Positions 43,113 through 54,425 of a DNA stretch of 64,000 bases are shown in pieces; within the stretch, counting starts at the first letter, position 1, and every line of letters begins with the position of its first letter. Below the pieces are notes generated by a model. The model did not search any database, was not told the DNA's origin, and saw only the letters and a program-made list of their open reading frames with translations. This DNA is from Blasia pusilla (Eukaryota > Marchantiophyta > Marchantiopsida > Blasiales): positions 5,642,001 through 5,706,000 of the forward strand of contig CM114273.1 of NCBI GenBank assembly GCA_050084515.1. The letters run 5' to 3'. The position numbers were made by a program, and so were the translations under genes.

Positions 43113-44185
43113 TCACTTGCAATTGCAAGGGTTGCACGAGCAGTTGGGTCCACACTTGCATCCGTCGTTCTCCTGGAAGCTGCGAGTTAATTGAAGCACG
43201 CAGAAATGAACGGTCAGCAGGTGTCGATCTTAAGAGATAAGTGACTCAATCGCAGTCTCACTTTACACAATGTCATGAGGAAACCTCTTTTCATGTCTAG
43301 CGGTCGTGAGAAGTCCAGGAATACTCCACAAGTTTCTTATCATTAGAAATCTAAGAGGAGGAATTTACGGATGAAGTGGTAATCAGGAATCGTTACTTTC
43401 AATGCTTGTGGCAAACATTTATCTCGCATAAGAAGACGTGGGACCAAATGCTCTGCCCGCCATTACGTACCTTGCTGTCTCAAAAGAAGACTCGACAGCG
43501 TCCATGAATTTCTTGGATCCACATCTGCAGAAAATGCGAGACAGGCCGTAAGACTTGGATATTTTGCCAACTTAGCGGTTCCAAACCTACTATGGAATTG
43601 GGAAAGATCTTCACGAAAATATTCATGCATCTATCTTCAAAATCCAGATGTCTGGACAAAGGGAATGGAACATCATGTAACCTTTTCATCCAGGTCTGAG
43701 AATTAGAACAGGCTTTTCGATTTCTAGACTAAGCATCTAGCTGCAGGTAAATTGAGGTAAGAAGCTTGGAAGTACAATTGAAAGTTGACTGCAGCTAGGG
43801 GTAAAACCATTCTTGGAACCATATGTTCCAGGTCAGTTTCTTTACTAGTTTCCCGTTCGATTCATCGGTTTTTGAGACCGGATCCTGCACCTCAAGTACA
43901 TCAACTGCACCACGTGTTTTAGGATCTCTGGAAAAGTGAGCACGAAATGGTAATTTGTAGTCACTGGCACTCGTACAGGAGATCGAACTTAGAATCTCTG
44001 ACATACGCAACCTATTGCGAGGTCGAGTTATCTTGCATTTGAAAGAAAAAGCGACGACCTCCAAAGCGTCTTCAAAAGCAGGCAAGACACGAGCATTTCC
44101 GTGGCAGCACCATGGATCGGTCAGTAGAACCAACTTACTTGCAGTCGTCGCACTTGCAGGCATCACCGCATGGACATCCGGCCAT
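43113..44185 (-). CDS. Metallothionein-like protein, 55 aa, three exons (copy A)
   Basis: Exons on the minus strand are 44139-44185, 43471-43524 and 43113-43179. The donors are GTAAGT and GTACGT; the acceptors are TTTTCTGCAG and AACTCGCAG, both in phase 2. The joined frame runs from ATG to TGA. The protein starts [18 protein letters not shown], has a 23-residue spacer with [13 protein letters not shown], and ends [16 protein letters not shown]. Twelve Cys at 4, 6, 10, 12, 15, 17 and 41, 43, 47, 49, 52, 54 form two clusters of identical spacing, C-x-C-x3-C-x-C-x2-C-x-C. Plant metallothioneins bind Zn/Cu/Cd through such clusters in the cytosol. The C-terminal cluster matches known plant types. 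The spacer is much shorter than the roughly 40 residues of flowering-plant type 1 or 2. It appears intact. Confidence 0.93.
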
Positions 44186-44340
44186 CTTGAAAAGTGAGTT
44201 GATCTCTTACGGTCAACCGGAAGGAAGAATGAGCTTCGAACGCTCAGATCTACAAAGCGGAAACAGAAGTCTTGAATGAACTGGCGCGAGAGAAACGACC
44301 ACTGAAATGATGTTGCTGAAGGACGAGTACCTCCTCCAGC

Positions 44341-44389
44341 TTTATATACTGCCTCTAAGCCACCCCGGAACCAGTCCTGCGATGCACAC
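44341..44389 (-). promoter_or_regulatory. Promoter of metallothionein copy A (TATA box, MRE-like core)
   Basis: TATATAAA on the minus strand at 44341-44348 gives an expected start near 44310 and a 5' leader of about 125 nt. TGCACAC at 44383-44389 fits the metal-response core TGCRCNC known from animal genes; its role in plants is uncertain. Confidence 0.6.
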
Positions 44390-45375
44390 ACTATGCGTCC
44401 CACGCACGCAAAACTGGAATCGGAGTTCCTCCGATGGGCCCCAAGGCCTGTCTACTGTACTCTACGCACGCGACGACTAGGAACCTCACACAAGATCACC
44501 ATCATATCACATATTACAAAGCTTGATGGAAATGCTGGGCTGGCACGATTTCCATCCACGATCCTTACTGGCGTCCAACCAAATGTACTAGCTAGCTCCC
44601 CAAGGAAACTTGAAAAGCTTATAGAGTGCCCGCCGAAGAGAGTAGTACGTTTCTCAGTACCCAAGGGGAAAGAAAGAAAAAATGAAAAAAAAAGACTAAA
44701 GTTCAGAAGCGATGGCACCAATACTCGTGCAAATACATGACGGATACCTATGCGAAGTGACGTGTACATCGTATATGTATTTGGCTGCCTCATTAATTAA
44801 ACGTGACTTCCCTTGACTATTCGTCTGTAAAGCAAGGACGACACGTTGCAATGTGGTTTCAGTAGCGCGTCTCAAATTTTTGTTCTTACGTTTGGACGTT
44901 TTTGTTTATGGCTTAACGGCAGGTGACATGAAGTAAGTGTTTCTTATTTCATGTCTGTACGGAACCTGATAAAATGAAATACCGTCTACGGCCTTACGGT
45001 AAGACGTCCTGGTACTCACGTCCCTAAACGCTCTTTGAGACGCCCTATTTTGAAGTCAATGGTCGGGAGACGTCCGGGCTATACCCCGCACTAGAAACGG
45101 GCAGAGACCATAAAACAAAACACAGAGCAATTAATTCGCTACAGCCCTACTTTGAGACGCCCTCTTAAGGGCTACGATCGAAATATGTCGTAGTCGTAAA
45201 GGAAAGTCAAGTACATGCAGGTAGTACATGATTTCAGTACACGTCTTGGATCTAATCTGGACGCTTCGTAGCGATACGAGTACGCCAGACGGAGCCCCAC
45301 ATGTCCTCTAGGCGAATTTAAATTAGGGAGTCGAGTGGAGGCCTAATTCGGTGCAGCCTGAAAGTGAAGCGGTCA

Positions 45376-45535
45376 TGGATCCATCCATTCTGAGTTTTCT
45401 TCCCGAAATTGCTCCAAGACTCAAGCTACTTGTTCTCCGCTTACGATCTGCGTGCGTTACTCAAATACTACCGCCTACGAAAGCTCCGCTCCTTCCGCAG
45501 CCAACGAAGGACGCGCTCAGGCTCTGACCCCTCCG
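45376..45535 (+). pseudogene. Small unrecognised frame in duplication A
   Basis: MDPSILSFLPEIAPRLKLLV is followed by LRLRSACVTQILPPTKA and then a stop. The counterpart in copy B (52549-52710) keeps a donor GTAAGA right after VTQ, while here that position reads AAATACTA, so the splice site is lost. Function unknown. Confidence 0.35.
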
Positions 45536-45835
45536 TTATCAAAACCTCATATACCATCAAAACGATAGATTCCGAAATCTGAAGCTTCAAGAGATTTAGA
45601 TGTGTAGTTCTCTGAATTCGTGCTATGTCGATCAGTTTCGGATTTCCCATGGGTGCAAAGAGCAAACGAGTCATATAATGCGAACGTCTCCCTTGGATAC
45701 GAATGGACCTCTAAAAAAAAAACTGGAAGTCGTCCCTCCCGTGTCTAGAACGCCGGGAAGATGCATCTGAAAACTGTGATAATGAACTGCCAACGGTTTC
45801 ATATCTTTTCTAACAGCTCTCACAAATTTAGTAAT

Positions 45836-46280
45836 CGAAATACTTCTTTCTTGAGTCAAAATATTGTCACGATTGATCAATCTCAAGTCGGCCTAATTGG
45901 CGTCATACAATTTGGTCCGCCCATCATATGGATCCCAAACTTTTGTTTGGAACAATTTGGTTATCACTATTACCGTTCATTATGTATCGTAAAGAAACGA
46001 AAGAGACGAAAAATTTTTGTGGATCCCACCTATCCTATGGATCCCCTGAGATGGATCCCCGTTCATTATGTATCGTAAAGAAAAATTTTTCTTTGTGGAA
46101 CAGATTTTTCAAACCTGTGGATCCATCTCAGCCAACGTGAGAAACGCAAAACTTACTGATCGTATACAGAGTTTCTTTCGCGAGTTCAGAACGCCTTTCA
46201 TATAATTTGGTGCCAAACTTTTGTTTTCTTCGAATCTCGTGGATACGTCTCAGCCCGCGTGAGATACGCGAACTCCAATT
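45836..46280. other. No gene recognised
   Basis: Contains the imperfect direct repeat TTCATTATGTATCGTAAAGA at 45978 and 46061 and several GTGGATCC words. No coding content. Confidence 0.5.
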
Positions 46281-46570
46281 TAATGACGGATATGGGAAGT
46301 GAAATAGGCGATATGGGAAAGTGATTATGAATGGAGGGCCCACAAAGGGAGACGGATATAGGAAAGTGAAATACACGAGAGCCGGGAAAGTGATTATGAA
46401 GGGAGGGGCCGCAAATGGAGACGGATATGGGAAGTGAAATAGACCACCCGGGAAAGTGATTATGAAGGGAGGGCCCGCAAAGGGAGATGGACATAGGAAA
46501 GTGAAATAGGCGAGCCGGGAAAGTGATTATGAAGGGAGGGCCCACAAAGGGAGACGGATAGGGATTTTTT
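46281..46570. repeat. Minisatellite, unit 65-69 bp, about 4.3 copies
   Basis: GACGGATA-type anchors at 46285, 46351, 46420, 46485 and 46553. The unit includes GGGAAAGTGATTATGAAGGG and GGAGGGCCCACAAAGGGAGA. The minus-strand frames here are produced by the repeat. Confidence 0.9.
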
Positions 46571-47012
46571 TATAAAAGGTGACTGAATGGGAATTTTTGA
46601 CAAGCGAGATTTTTTAGTTCTATCTGTAGATCCTCATCTCGCATCTCGCCTGGCGGGTTGGCTGCTAGCGATAAGGACGCCAGCAGTATTTCATAGCAGT
46701 GAGCCACGTCAAATCGGCAGCCATTGCGGCTGGATACCGTACCCAACATGCTGTGGATATGGTCTTCTCTCTTAAGCATCTCCACCCGGGCTCCAGCAAG
46801 ATTTATGCTAGGATTCTACAGGGTAAGGTTTCCTCCTTCCTGGGGTTGGGGCCAATACGAGAGTTTATCCATCTGTTTGCTTGTTAAACGCTCATTCATT
46901 CCACCCGGTAAGGTTGAGGCGTATCCTCCTGCATATGTGAAAAATCAGCACTTGGTATTTCTTGAACATGCAATCTATTCTATTGCCACAAGAGTGGCCC
47001 TCAAGGTGAGTG
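46571..47012. other. No gene assigned; weak exon-like frame
   Basis: The plus strand has HVKSAAIAAGYRTQHAVDMV, then FSLKHLHPGSSKIYARILQ before a donor-like CAGG|GTAAGG near 46823. A second frame overlaps on the minus strand. Neither is conserved elsewhere in the window; left unassigned. Confidence 0.3.
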
Positions 47013-47085
47013 TTTATAAACAAATACCCCATAGACATTTGTTTATAAATACCCATGGCGCCACATGGGTATTTATAAGCAAATA
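47013..47085. repeat. Cluster of palindromes around ATACCCATG
   Basis: TTATAAATACCCATG (47043-47057) and CATGGGTATTTATAA (47064-47078) form a perfect 15-bp inverted repeat around GCGCCA. A related phrase, GTTTATAAACAAATACCCC, precedes it at 47013, and TTTATAAGCAAATATC follows. Confidence 0.88.
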
Positions 47086-48710
47086 TCACCTTGCTCCAAC
47101 GAAAGTTCTTCCTCCTGCAAAACTACAAAGAAACTACAAAATCAACATAGCGAAGGGACGTACTAACTCTCTTTAAATAGGCCTTGCTTTCCTGGTGGAT
47201 CTTTACTCACTATACATCCTCTGAGTCTTTTTGAGTTGCCACTTATGTCATTGAGAATCATTTGCAAGATACTCATGTCACTGAGAATCATTTGCAAGAT
47301 ACTCACGAGAGATCTATCTTAATGAGTAATTGGCCTGGAATATGAGTTCATTTCGATCCCCTTACGGATGTTGGAATGACGTGTGCCAAATTGATAGCCT
47401 TTGGGTTTCAATTACTTGATCTGGGAATCTGATTTAAGTTGGAGATATGGAGCCCGTGGGCGGGATTTCCTTCATCAAATGTGCAATAAGCTTCCTTAGT
47501 ACTTCGAATTATTGGACATAATGATTACTGGATATTAAAGGATTCTTTTTTGGTCTTCCCACAATCTAGTTGCATTCGGTAGAAGAGTTTAGAGGAGTTT
47601 GTGTACGATTGATTACCAGTGCATTGATTACCTTCTATAGATGACTTGATTCGAGTAGCCACATTTTACTAGGAGCACCGTGATTTTTAGCCAAATATTT
47701 GGAAATGTTGGAAGCCGTGACTATGTCTAAACGCTAGAATCCCAGATCCAAAGAGAAACTATTTTGTACTATTTTGTAAGGTATGATTACAATATGATTT
47801 CAACCACACGTCCTCTTCTGTCAAGGAACTTCTTATTGACGTAGGGACTTGAAGATACATATCCACAGCAGCACAGATGGACTTCCTATGATGTGAAGTA
47901 GATAGATTACATTACAGGTAGAGAAATTATGGTAAAGATTACAGGTTCAGATGCTTGGAGGTTGGCAATTATGAGAACACATAAGAATTATCGGGAGAAA
48001 GCTAAAGCCAGTGGGAAAATAAAATCCTTGGTGTGTAAAGGGTATTCTTTCTAGATGCAACGGAGACTGAAATGTCTCATGAAAAATGTGTTACAAAATA
48101 GTCTTCCAACAATTTTTATCCAAAACTTCGGATCCAATCACATGCAACTTTTCCCTTAAGAAATGAAACGAACTTGAGTGGACAATCCATCCCAAAGCGA
48201 TTTCAAATTACGGTTATACTCTTACCGTAAACATATCTGCATGTTCCAATGTTTCTCACTACCAGCACAAAGAGACCCAACTTAAAATCTTCTTGATTAA
48301 TATGTGATGAACATATAGCCTTGCAAATACAGAGAGTTTGTCCAACCAACCACGTCGACCCTAACCTCATGACTCTGACTAATGGTTCGCGCCAGAGCTG
48401 TAAGATACTCTAGCAAATTACGGTCAAGAGAGGGACTGGGGGAGCCTTCCACTACTCTTTGCTGTTGCTGTTATATGTACCTGCAATACTAAATCCCCAG
48501 TTTTGATTTTCCTCTCTATTCTTCACACGAAGAGGACAAAAAAGTGGAGGTCTGAGAGATTCAATTAGGTACGGTGGTGGAGAGGAAACGATTAGAGGGT
48601 AAAAGCAAATAACCTGTCCGCACAATCAGGTTCTAGGGAAAGCTTCGGATGCCCAAGACTTGAAAAAAAACTTGATGCCGCTGAGCATGAGACGAGTGAG
48701 AAGCTGGTGA
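47086..48710. other. No gene recognised
   Basis: 1.6 kb without a long frame on either strand. A direct repeat CACTGAGAATCATTTGCAAG-like (47249 and 47278) is the only structure noted. Confidence 0.5.
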
Positions 48711-48711
48711 A

Positions 48712-49180
48712 CTAATTCTCTATTGCATCAATGCTTTGTGAAATCCAAACTGGCCCATTCTGATAGCGACTTAGATGTACTATCTGATCGAGAAGCGACA
48801 CTCTGAAAGATGAAAGAGTGCAGGAAATTTCCGAAAGCTGCACTGGTCCTGTGACGAATAAACTGACCAGTGGATGTGGATATGGAGATGGAAACACTTC
48901 CCTTCATAAGGGCAACTGGTGAGTACTCAGTATGCTGGCCACTTAACCCATTCCTATCCATGTTAGCATCAGTATTTGCATTCGATTCTGCCTTCTCTCC
49001 TCCGTTCCTTTCTTCTGACTCCTTCGACAAGGAACCAATCCACAAGTCTACAAAAGAAGTACACGAGTGCATCAGCTTCTTCAGAAAGCACACCGTATGG
49101 GTCACTCAAATTTGGAACAGTTCGTCCGGAGATGTTGCTCTCCGGAACGCCACCATCCCTTCTTCACCATCTGCGTGAAG
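48712..49180 (-). pseudogene. Unrecognised minus-strand frame, possible last exon
   Basis: A 125-codon frame 48728-49105 reads CFLKKLMHSCTSFVDLWIGS, then Glu/Asn-rich EERNGGEKAESNANTDAN, SISISTSTGQF and QSVASRSDSTSKSLSEWASL. Upstream, after an acceptor-like CTTCACGCAG, the same frame reads EEGMVAFRRATSPDELFQI before a TGA. It could be a decayed terminal exon. No family assigned. Confidence 0.35.
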
Positions 49181-50359
49181 CACCATGGTTAACAAGAAGT
49201 AAGAAACTCAACTCAGCTGCGCATGAAACACTGGATGCCGAGTTGATTTACATTCTTGGTTGTCTATGAGAGTATGAAGAGTTAGAAAATCGTCTGAGGC
49301 ACTTTAAATGAATCCGCCGAAAAATCGACCAGGTAGCCCCAAACACTGCGACAGTGTTTGCACAGGAAGATGCAAGCAGTGTCTGCGCAAGACCTATTCA
49401 TCTTCTTTCATCGTCTTCAGAGAACCCGAGTATTCACACCATCAGGTCAAGGACCTGCAGGTCCTCAATTAGTTCGCCTCCTGATTTGATAAGAAAATTA
49501 ATGAACTGGTGTCCACAAGTGCCCTGAGAATTCAAGCATTCTCAGGGCAGCCTAAGCTTGTTTTGTCAAGCTGCTAGATCCTGCTCCCTAGTCTTCGCGA
49601 TAATCTTTTCATTCGCAATCTGTCTATGCAGAACCACTTGATTTTACTCAACTAAAGAACTCCTACTTACTTCCTCCTTCGAGAACAAGAGATGCTTTTT
49701 TTTGTTTCTTTCTATTTATATTTAAATAATCTTTAAACCATCCTAGACGAGTCAGAAAACTCCGGTGAGTTTTGCATGCGCGAGAACAAGAAATAATAAT
49801 AAAAATAACAAAAACATAGGTGCAACGGAATATGTACATATAAGAGACAATCCTTAATGAGTGGGTTTTGGCGAAGGTTGTGAAGGAGCTCCATGGGAAA
49901 GTCCAACTGTCATTCCCAACTCCTCTTCCTCTCTGAACTTGTCATTTTAAGTATTTTATACCTTTTAACCCCTCCTCCTATCAACGCTTAAGGTCATTAA
50001 ATACTAAGTTCTTCTGGCCCAAAAGATATGCTTTTATGGTACTCATAGACTACTCATCCAAAGCAATCACCCAATCAGCTCGAACTACTGAGCAGAAAAT
50101 CGATTCGTTCCATATTTCAAACTACACATTAGAGCTTTGGAAATCGGAAGAAAGGTTGGAAGGAAAAGTGACTCCGTTTTGAGAAGATTCGAGTGCTTAT
50201 CTCCCCATTCTGATGAAAAATGCACTAATTACAACTTTTGGCCAAAGTTTTATTCACTAGTTTTTAATATAAGAAAATCACTTCTTTGTTCCGTCAACGA
50301 TTATGAGACACTTTCTATCATTATGTTGAGAACGCACTTTGAAATGGAGACCAAAACAG
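49181..50359. other. No gene recognised
   Basis: Frames are short. 49325-49390 has a CACTGCGACAGTG palindrome. 49700-49820 is AT-rich. A 91-codon plus frame at 50137 has no similarity to anything I know. Confidence 0.45.
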
Positions 50360-50757
50360 AATCTTCACGGAGCAACCCAAAAGAAACTTCTTTTGAAACA
50401 GTCCATTCATAACTTGAATAAAGCAACATGCTCAATTCATTTCCTCAAATTACCAAGAGAGGTATGCTAACGATGAAAAATAAATTAGATACGAATTTCA
50501 AAGTATTCCTAGAAAGATGAGTTTTATAGAAGTACGATAATCAAGTTCTCTTACATGAGGGACAACCTCTTCATCATTGTTCAAGTTTGAACGATAGAGT
50601 GAATATTCGTCTACCCCTTAACACGTATGACCCTTATTCTCATATCACTCTCCTATAAATTTACCAATATATGTGCCTATATGGGGAACCCAAAAGTGCC
50701 CAGTACTGTAGCGTTCCCATCTCCCTGATCTCCTTAGGGCAGAGCATATACAATATT

Positions 50758-51809
50758 TCACTTGCAATTGCAAGGGTTGCACGAGCAGTTGGGTTCACAC
50801 TTGCATCCGTCGTTCTCCTGGAAGCTGCGAGTTCATTGAAGCACGTAGAAATGAAGGGTCAGCTGGTCCCGATCTTGAGAGCTAAGTGACTCAATCGCAG
50901 TCTCACTTTACATACTGTCATGAGGAGATCTCTTTTCATGTCTAGCGGTCGTGAGAAGTCCAGGGATTCTCCACAAGCTTCTTGATATTAGAAGTCTAAG
51001 AGGAGGAGTTTACGGAGGAAGTGGGATCGGGAATGATGGATTTCAAGCTCGCAGAAGAAGACGTGGGACCAAATGGTGTGCCCACCATTACGTACCTGGT
51101 GGTCTCAGAAGAAGACTCGATAGCGTCCATGAATTTCTTGGATCCACATCTGTAGAAAATGCGAGAGAGAGGCCATGAGATTCGGATGGCTTACCAGTTC
51201 AAAATCCAAGTATCTGGACAAAAGGAATGCATCATCTTGTAGCGTTTTCATCGAGGTCTGTGCATAAGTACCAAAAACTCACACCGGCGAACATGCTTTT
51301 ACGATTTCTTCACATAGAGCATCTAGTATCAGCTGCACACAAGTTGTGCTAAGAACCTTTGAACAACAATTGCAAGTTGAGTGTGGCTTCGAGTAGATCC
51401 GGAATAGAAACAATTCTCGGAAGCATGTTTCCCAGAAGAAATTTCCATGCTACTTGCGCTATCAATTCATCGGCTTTTGAGACTGGATCCTACTCCTCAT
51501 GTACATGAATTCGAACCCGAGCCCTGGACTCTTGCACGTTTTGGAAGATCTATGGAAAAGTCAACACTAGTACTAGATGGGAATCTGTAGCTTCTGCTTA
51601 TCGTAGAGCACATCGAGGTAAGAATCTTTGAGACGCGCAACCCATAGCGAGATCGAGTTATCTTGGAAGAAAATTTGACCACGTAGAAGCTTATTCAAAA
51701 GAAGGCAAGAAACGAGGTATTTCTTTGGCAGCTCTATGGATCGGCTTGTGGAACCAACTTACGTGCAGGGGTTGCAATTGCAGGCCTGACCGCATGGACA
51801 TCCAGCCAT
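50758..51809 (-). CDS. Metallothionein-like protein, 55 aa, three exons (copy B)
   Basis: Exons on the minus strand are 51763-51809, 51096-51149 and 50758-50824, with donors GTAAGT and GTACGT and acceptors TTTCTACAG and AACTCGCAG. Exon lengths and phases are the same as copy A. The protein starts MAGCPCGQACNCNPCTCG, the spacer has KKFMDAIESSSETT, and it ends [16 protein letters not shown]. All 12 cysteines are kept. Most changes lie in the N-terminal cluster, where D-A-C-K-C-D-D-C-K has become Q-A-C-N-C-N-P-C-T, making it less charged and more like the C-terminal cluster. The frame is intact, so both copies are probably expressed. Metal preference may differ; that is inference. Confidence 0.93.
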
Positions 51810-51964
51810 CTTGAAAAGTGAGTTGATCGCTGAGGGTCACTGGAAGTAATAACGAGCTTCGAACGCTTAGATCTACAAAGTGGAAAACCGAAGTCCTGAA
51901 TGAACTGGAGCGAGAGAAACGACCACTGAAATGATGTTGCTGAGGAATGAGCGCCTCCACCATC

Positions 51965-52061
51965 TTTATATACTCCCCCCAAAGGTTCCCCAGAGCGAGT
52001 CTTGCGATGCAGGAAGCGCACGCAGTATTGGAATCGCAATTCCTCCTCAAGCCCTGCGCAC
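51965..52061 (-). promoter_or_regulatory. Promoter of metallothionein copy B (TATA box, MRE-like core)
   Basis: TATATAAA on the minus strand at 51965-51972 occupies the same place as in copy A. TGCGCAC at 52055-52061 fits TGCRCNC, but at a different position from the one in copy A. Confidence 0.6.
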
Positions 52062-52548
52062 TATACGCACGCGATAACCATGAACATTACAGAAGATCAC
52101 CATCACATATTACAAAGCTTGATGGAATCGGCGGGCTGGAAAATCGCGCAACATCGATTTCCATCCACGATCCAACCCTCACCGGCGTACCACCCATTGT
52201 ACTAGCCAGCTCGCTGCGGAGACGTGAAAAGCTCCAACAGTGCCCGCCTAAGAGAGTAGTACGCTTCTCAGTACTGCGGGGGGCAGTAAAAAAAGGCAGG
52301 AAAATTCCGAATGTCGAAGAAAATGGCACCACTCACAAGGCAGCATTCGTTGTGCAGATACATGATGTATATCTCTGCGCGTTGACGTGGGCACCGTATA
52401 GATATTACCTTCTACCATCTATACACCTCGCGCTCGTAGAGGAAAGTCAAGTACATGCGTGCAGTACATGGCTTTAGTACACGTCTTCGATCTGGACGTT
52501 TCGAAGGGTTAAAGATCTGGATGCTGCGAAAGAATAGAAAAAGCCAAA

Positions 52549-52710
52549 GTGAGCCCCATGTCTCCAGTTGTCGAATTTCAGCTCTTCGATGGAGTTTTTA
52601 TGAGCATGCGATTGGATGCAGTGGATAGATCGATTCTGAGTCTCCCTCCCGAAAGTGCTCCAAGACTCAAGCTACTTGCTCTCCGCTTACGACCTGCGCA
52701 GGTTACTCAA
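52549..52710 (+). CDS. Possible first exon of an unrecognised gene in duplication B
   Basis: The plus strand has MSPMSPVVEFQLFDGVFMSM, then SILSLPPESAPRLKLLALRL and RPAQVTQ, immediately before a donor CAA|GTAAGA (GT at 52711). The region from SIL to VTQ is conserved with copy A at 45388-45471. The second exon was not found, so this is tentative. Confidence 0.35.
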
Positions 52711-53290
52711 GTAAGACCTCCTACGAAAGCTCCATTCCTTCGGCACCCATCCAAGCATGTGCTCAGCTCTCCGAACCCTCAATTATCAAAACCTCAGTGG
52801 CCGTATACACTACCGAAACAACATATTCAGAAAATGTGAAGCTGAAGGAAATTCCGAAGTCCGGTGCTCTGAATTCGTGCTATGTCGAGGAGGTTGCGAG
52901 ATCCATGAGGTTACCCGAGTATCTGATTTCGCATATCTTAAGGCTGGACTCCACATTAATCGATATATGAGAGGTTGTGTGTACGAAGCAAAGTCATCTA
53001 AGCGTCTTCCTCTTAAGTCGGATGTCGAGATCAAAAACACACAAAGAATCCTAACCACATCCCACATCCTAACCACCCTAAACGCACATTTTGCTGCTCA
53101 AAGTGAATGGGCACTGAATTATTGGACGAATGTGCGTGTAGAGGACATTTAATTCAACAGTCGGCGGTGCTGAATTCTGGGAGGTGAAATGGGCACGAGT
53201 GAAGCTCTTGGAAAAATGCGTCTCAAAATTGTGATAATGAACGGCTCCACGTTCAATTTCGTTTCTAGCACTTCTTACAAACTTAGGACC

Positions 53291-54213
53291 GCATCCAAAC
53301 TTAGGACCGCATCAAAAGGTTTTTCTTTCACAGCTCGTCCAAAAACCTTATTCGCATCAAACTAAATTCTATTTATTTTTTATTTCTAATATTATCTCAA
53401 AATATATAAATTAAAAATAATTTTAAAAAATTCTATTATACACTCAATAAAAAACATTTCATTCTCTAAAGAAAAAAATTTGTGAAAAAAAAAATGATTA
53501 ATTATTTCACTCTATCGTGCATGACTAATAACTAGTGCATAACTAGACTTCCACTAGTCATTAGATTACTTGCAATTCACGAAGCTTGTGCGTGTGGAGG
53601 ACTTATGAGCTCCACCTCCAAGTGCTCCACCTCTAGGTGCGCTTCTTATTAGATTTGAGAAAGTGATTTTGAGAATAATAATTTACAAAGAGGCTGAAAA
53701 TGATTGTTTGTGGGTGGTGATGACTTATTTTACAAGGGGAGGTGTAGCTCATCTCGACCATAAATAATATGGCACTTTGAGGAAGGCGGATGAAACGGAC
53801 TCCATCTTTAATTCAAGAATTTTAAACGAGTCATCGTTTCACCGTGGTTGACCCTAACCACACCCTAATGAACAAAGTCGTCAACCTTACCTAAGTAATC
53901 CATATTCAAATTTTGGATTTCTCTATGAAAGTTGGGGCCCTTGGCCAAGAGAAAAGGTGCAAGAACAAGGAGGACTCTCAAGTAAGATAAAAACAAAAAA
54001 TATTCCCTTCGAAAGTTTAGAATACATCAAAAGTGATTAACCTTAGTCTAGAAAGTCATATTTGAGAAATTTCCCATCATATTTCATTTCATAAGATATC
54101 AACAAGTTCATTTCATAAGCATCATGCAATATGCCATAAGCTACAACGTTGAGGGATTCTCATGTGACATCAATACAACGGAGGCACCACAAATTTGAGC
54201 CTTGGGTAGCCTT
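53291..54213. other. No gene recognised; AT-rich start
   Basis: 53340-53530 is almost pure A/T. The rest has only short frames. Confidence 0.5.
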
Positions 54214-54425
54214 CAAGGTTGCATGTGAAAAAATTATTATTATTATCTAGTATGGTGGGCCCACCACGGAAAAGTTCTTATGGAAGAACTTTTCCGTAAA
54301 CCTTTCCTTCTTTGTCATTTCCTTACTTGCTTTCGTGTTCCATATTACCTCATTTTTCCTCCCTCAACTTCCACTCCCTCCTCCCTTATTGCTCCTCTCA
54401 TCCTTGCCTTTCCTTCCATTGTCAA
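54214..54425 (-). mobile_element. Truncated TIR-family fragment with two palindromes
   Basis: It starts CAAGGTTGCATGTG and ends in the family phrase CTCATCCTTGCCTTTCCTTC, where it meets satellite DNA. Inside are TGGTGGGCCCACCA (54253-54266) and a perfect hairpin with 14-bp arms, ACGGAAAAGTTCTT (54266-54279) and its complement (54284-54297), around ATGG. Confidence 0.7.

Larger units (their letters stand above)
42685..45835. repeat. Segmental duplication, copy A
   Basis: Matches 50360-53290 in the same orientation and order: AAGTTCTCTTACA (42870 and 50540), the metallothionein exons and introns, the promoter, TACGTCTTGGATC (about 45240 and 52475), GCTCCAAGACTCAAGCTACT (45411 and 52659) and the final GTGATAATGAAC (45776 and 53227). 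Edges are approximate. Similarity is highest in exons and near the TATA box. Confidence 0.85.
50360..53290. repeat. Segmental duplication, copy B
   Basis: Same order and orientation as 42685-45835. Intron lengths are almost the same (613 against 614 bp, 271 against 291 bp). The spacer between the two copies, about 4.5 kb, is not duplicated. Confidence 0.85.

Noticed and set aside
43795-44403. 202-codon minus-strand frame over the metallothionein first exon and promoter
   Set aside because: It reads exon 1 in the wrong frame and crosses intron and TATA box. In the duplicate at 51691-52050 the corresponding frame is broken.
46128-46545. Repetitive minus-strand frames of 82 and 115 codons
   Set aside because: Encoded by the 65-69-bp minisatellite; the repeated peptide follows the DNA repeat.
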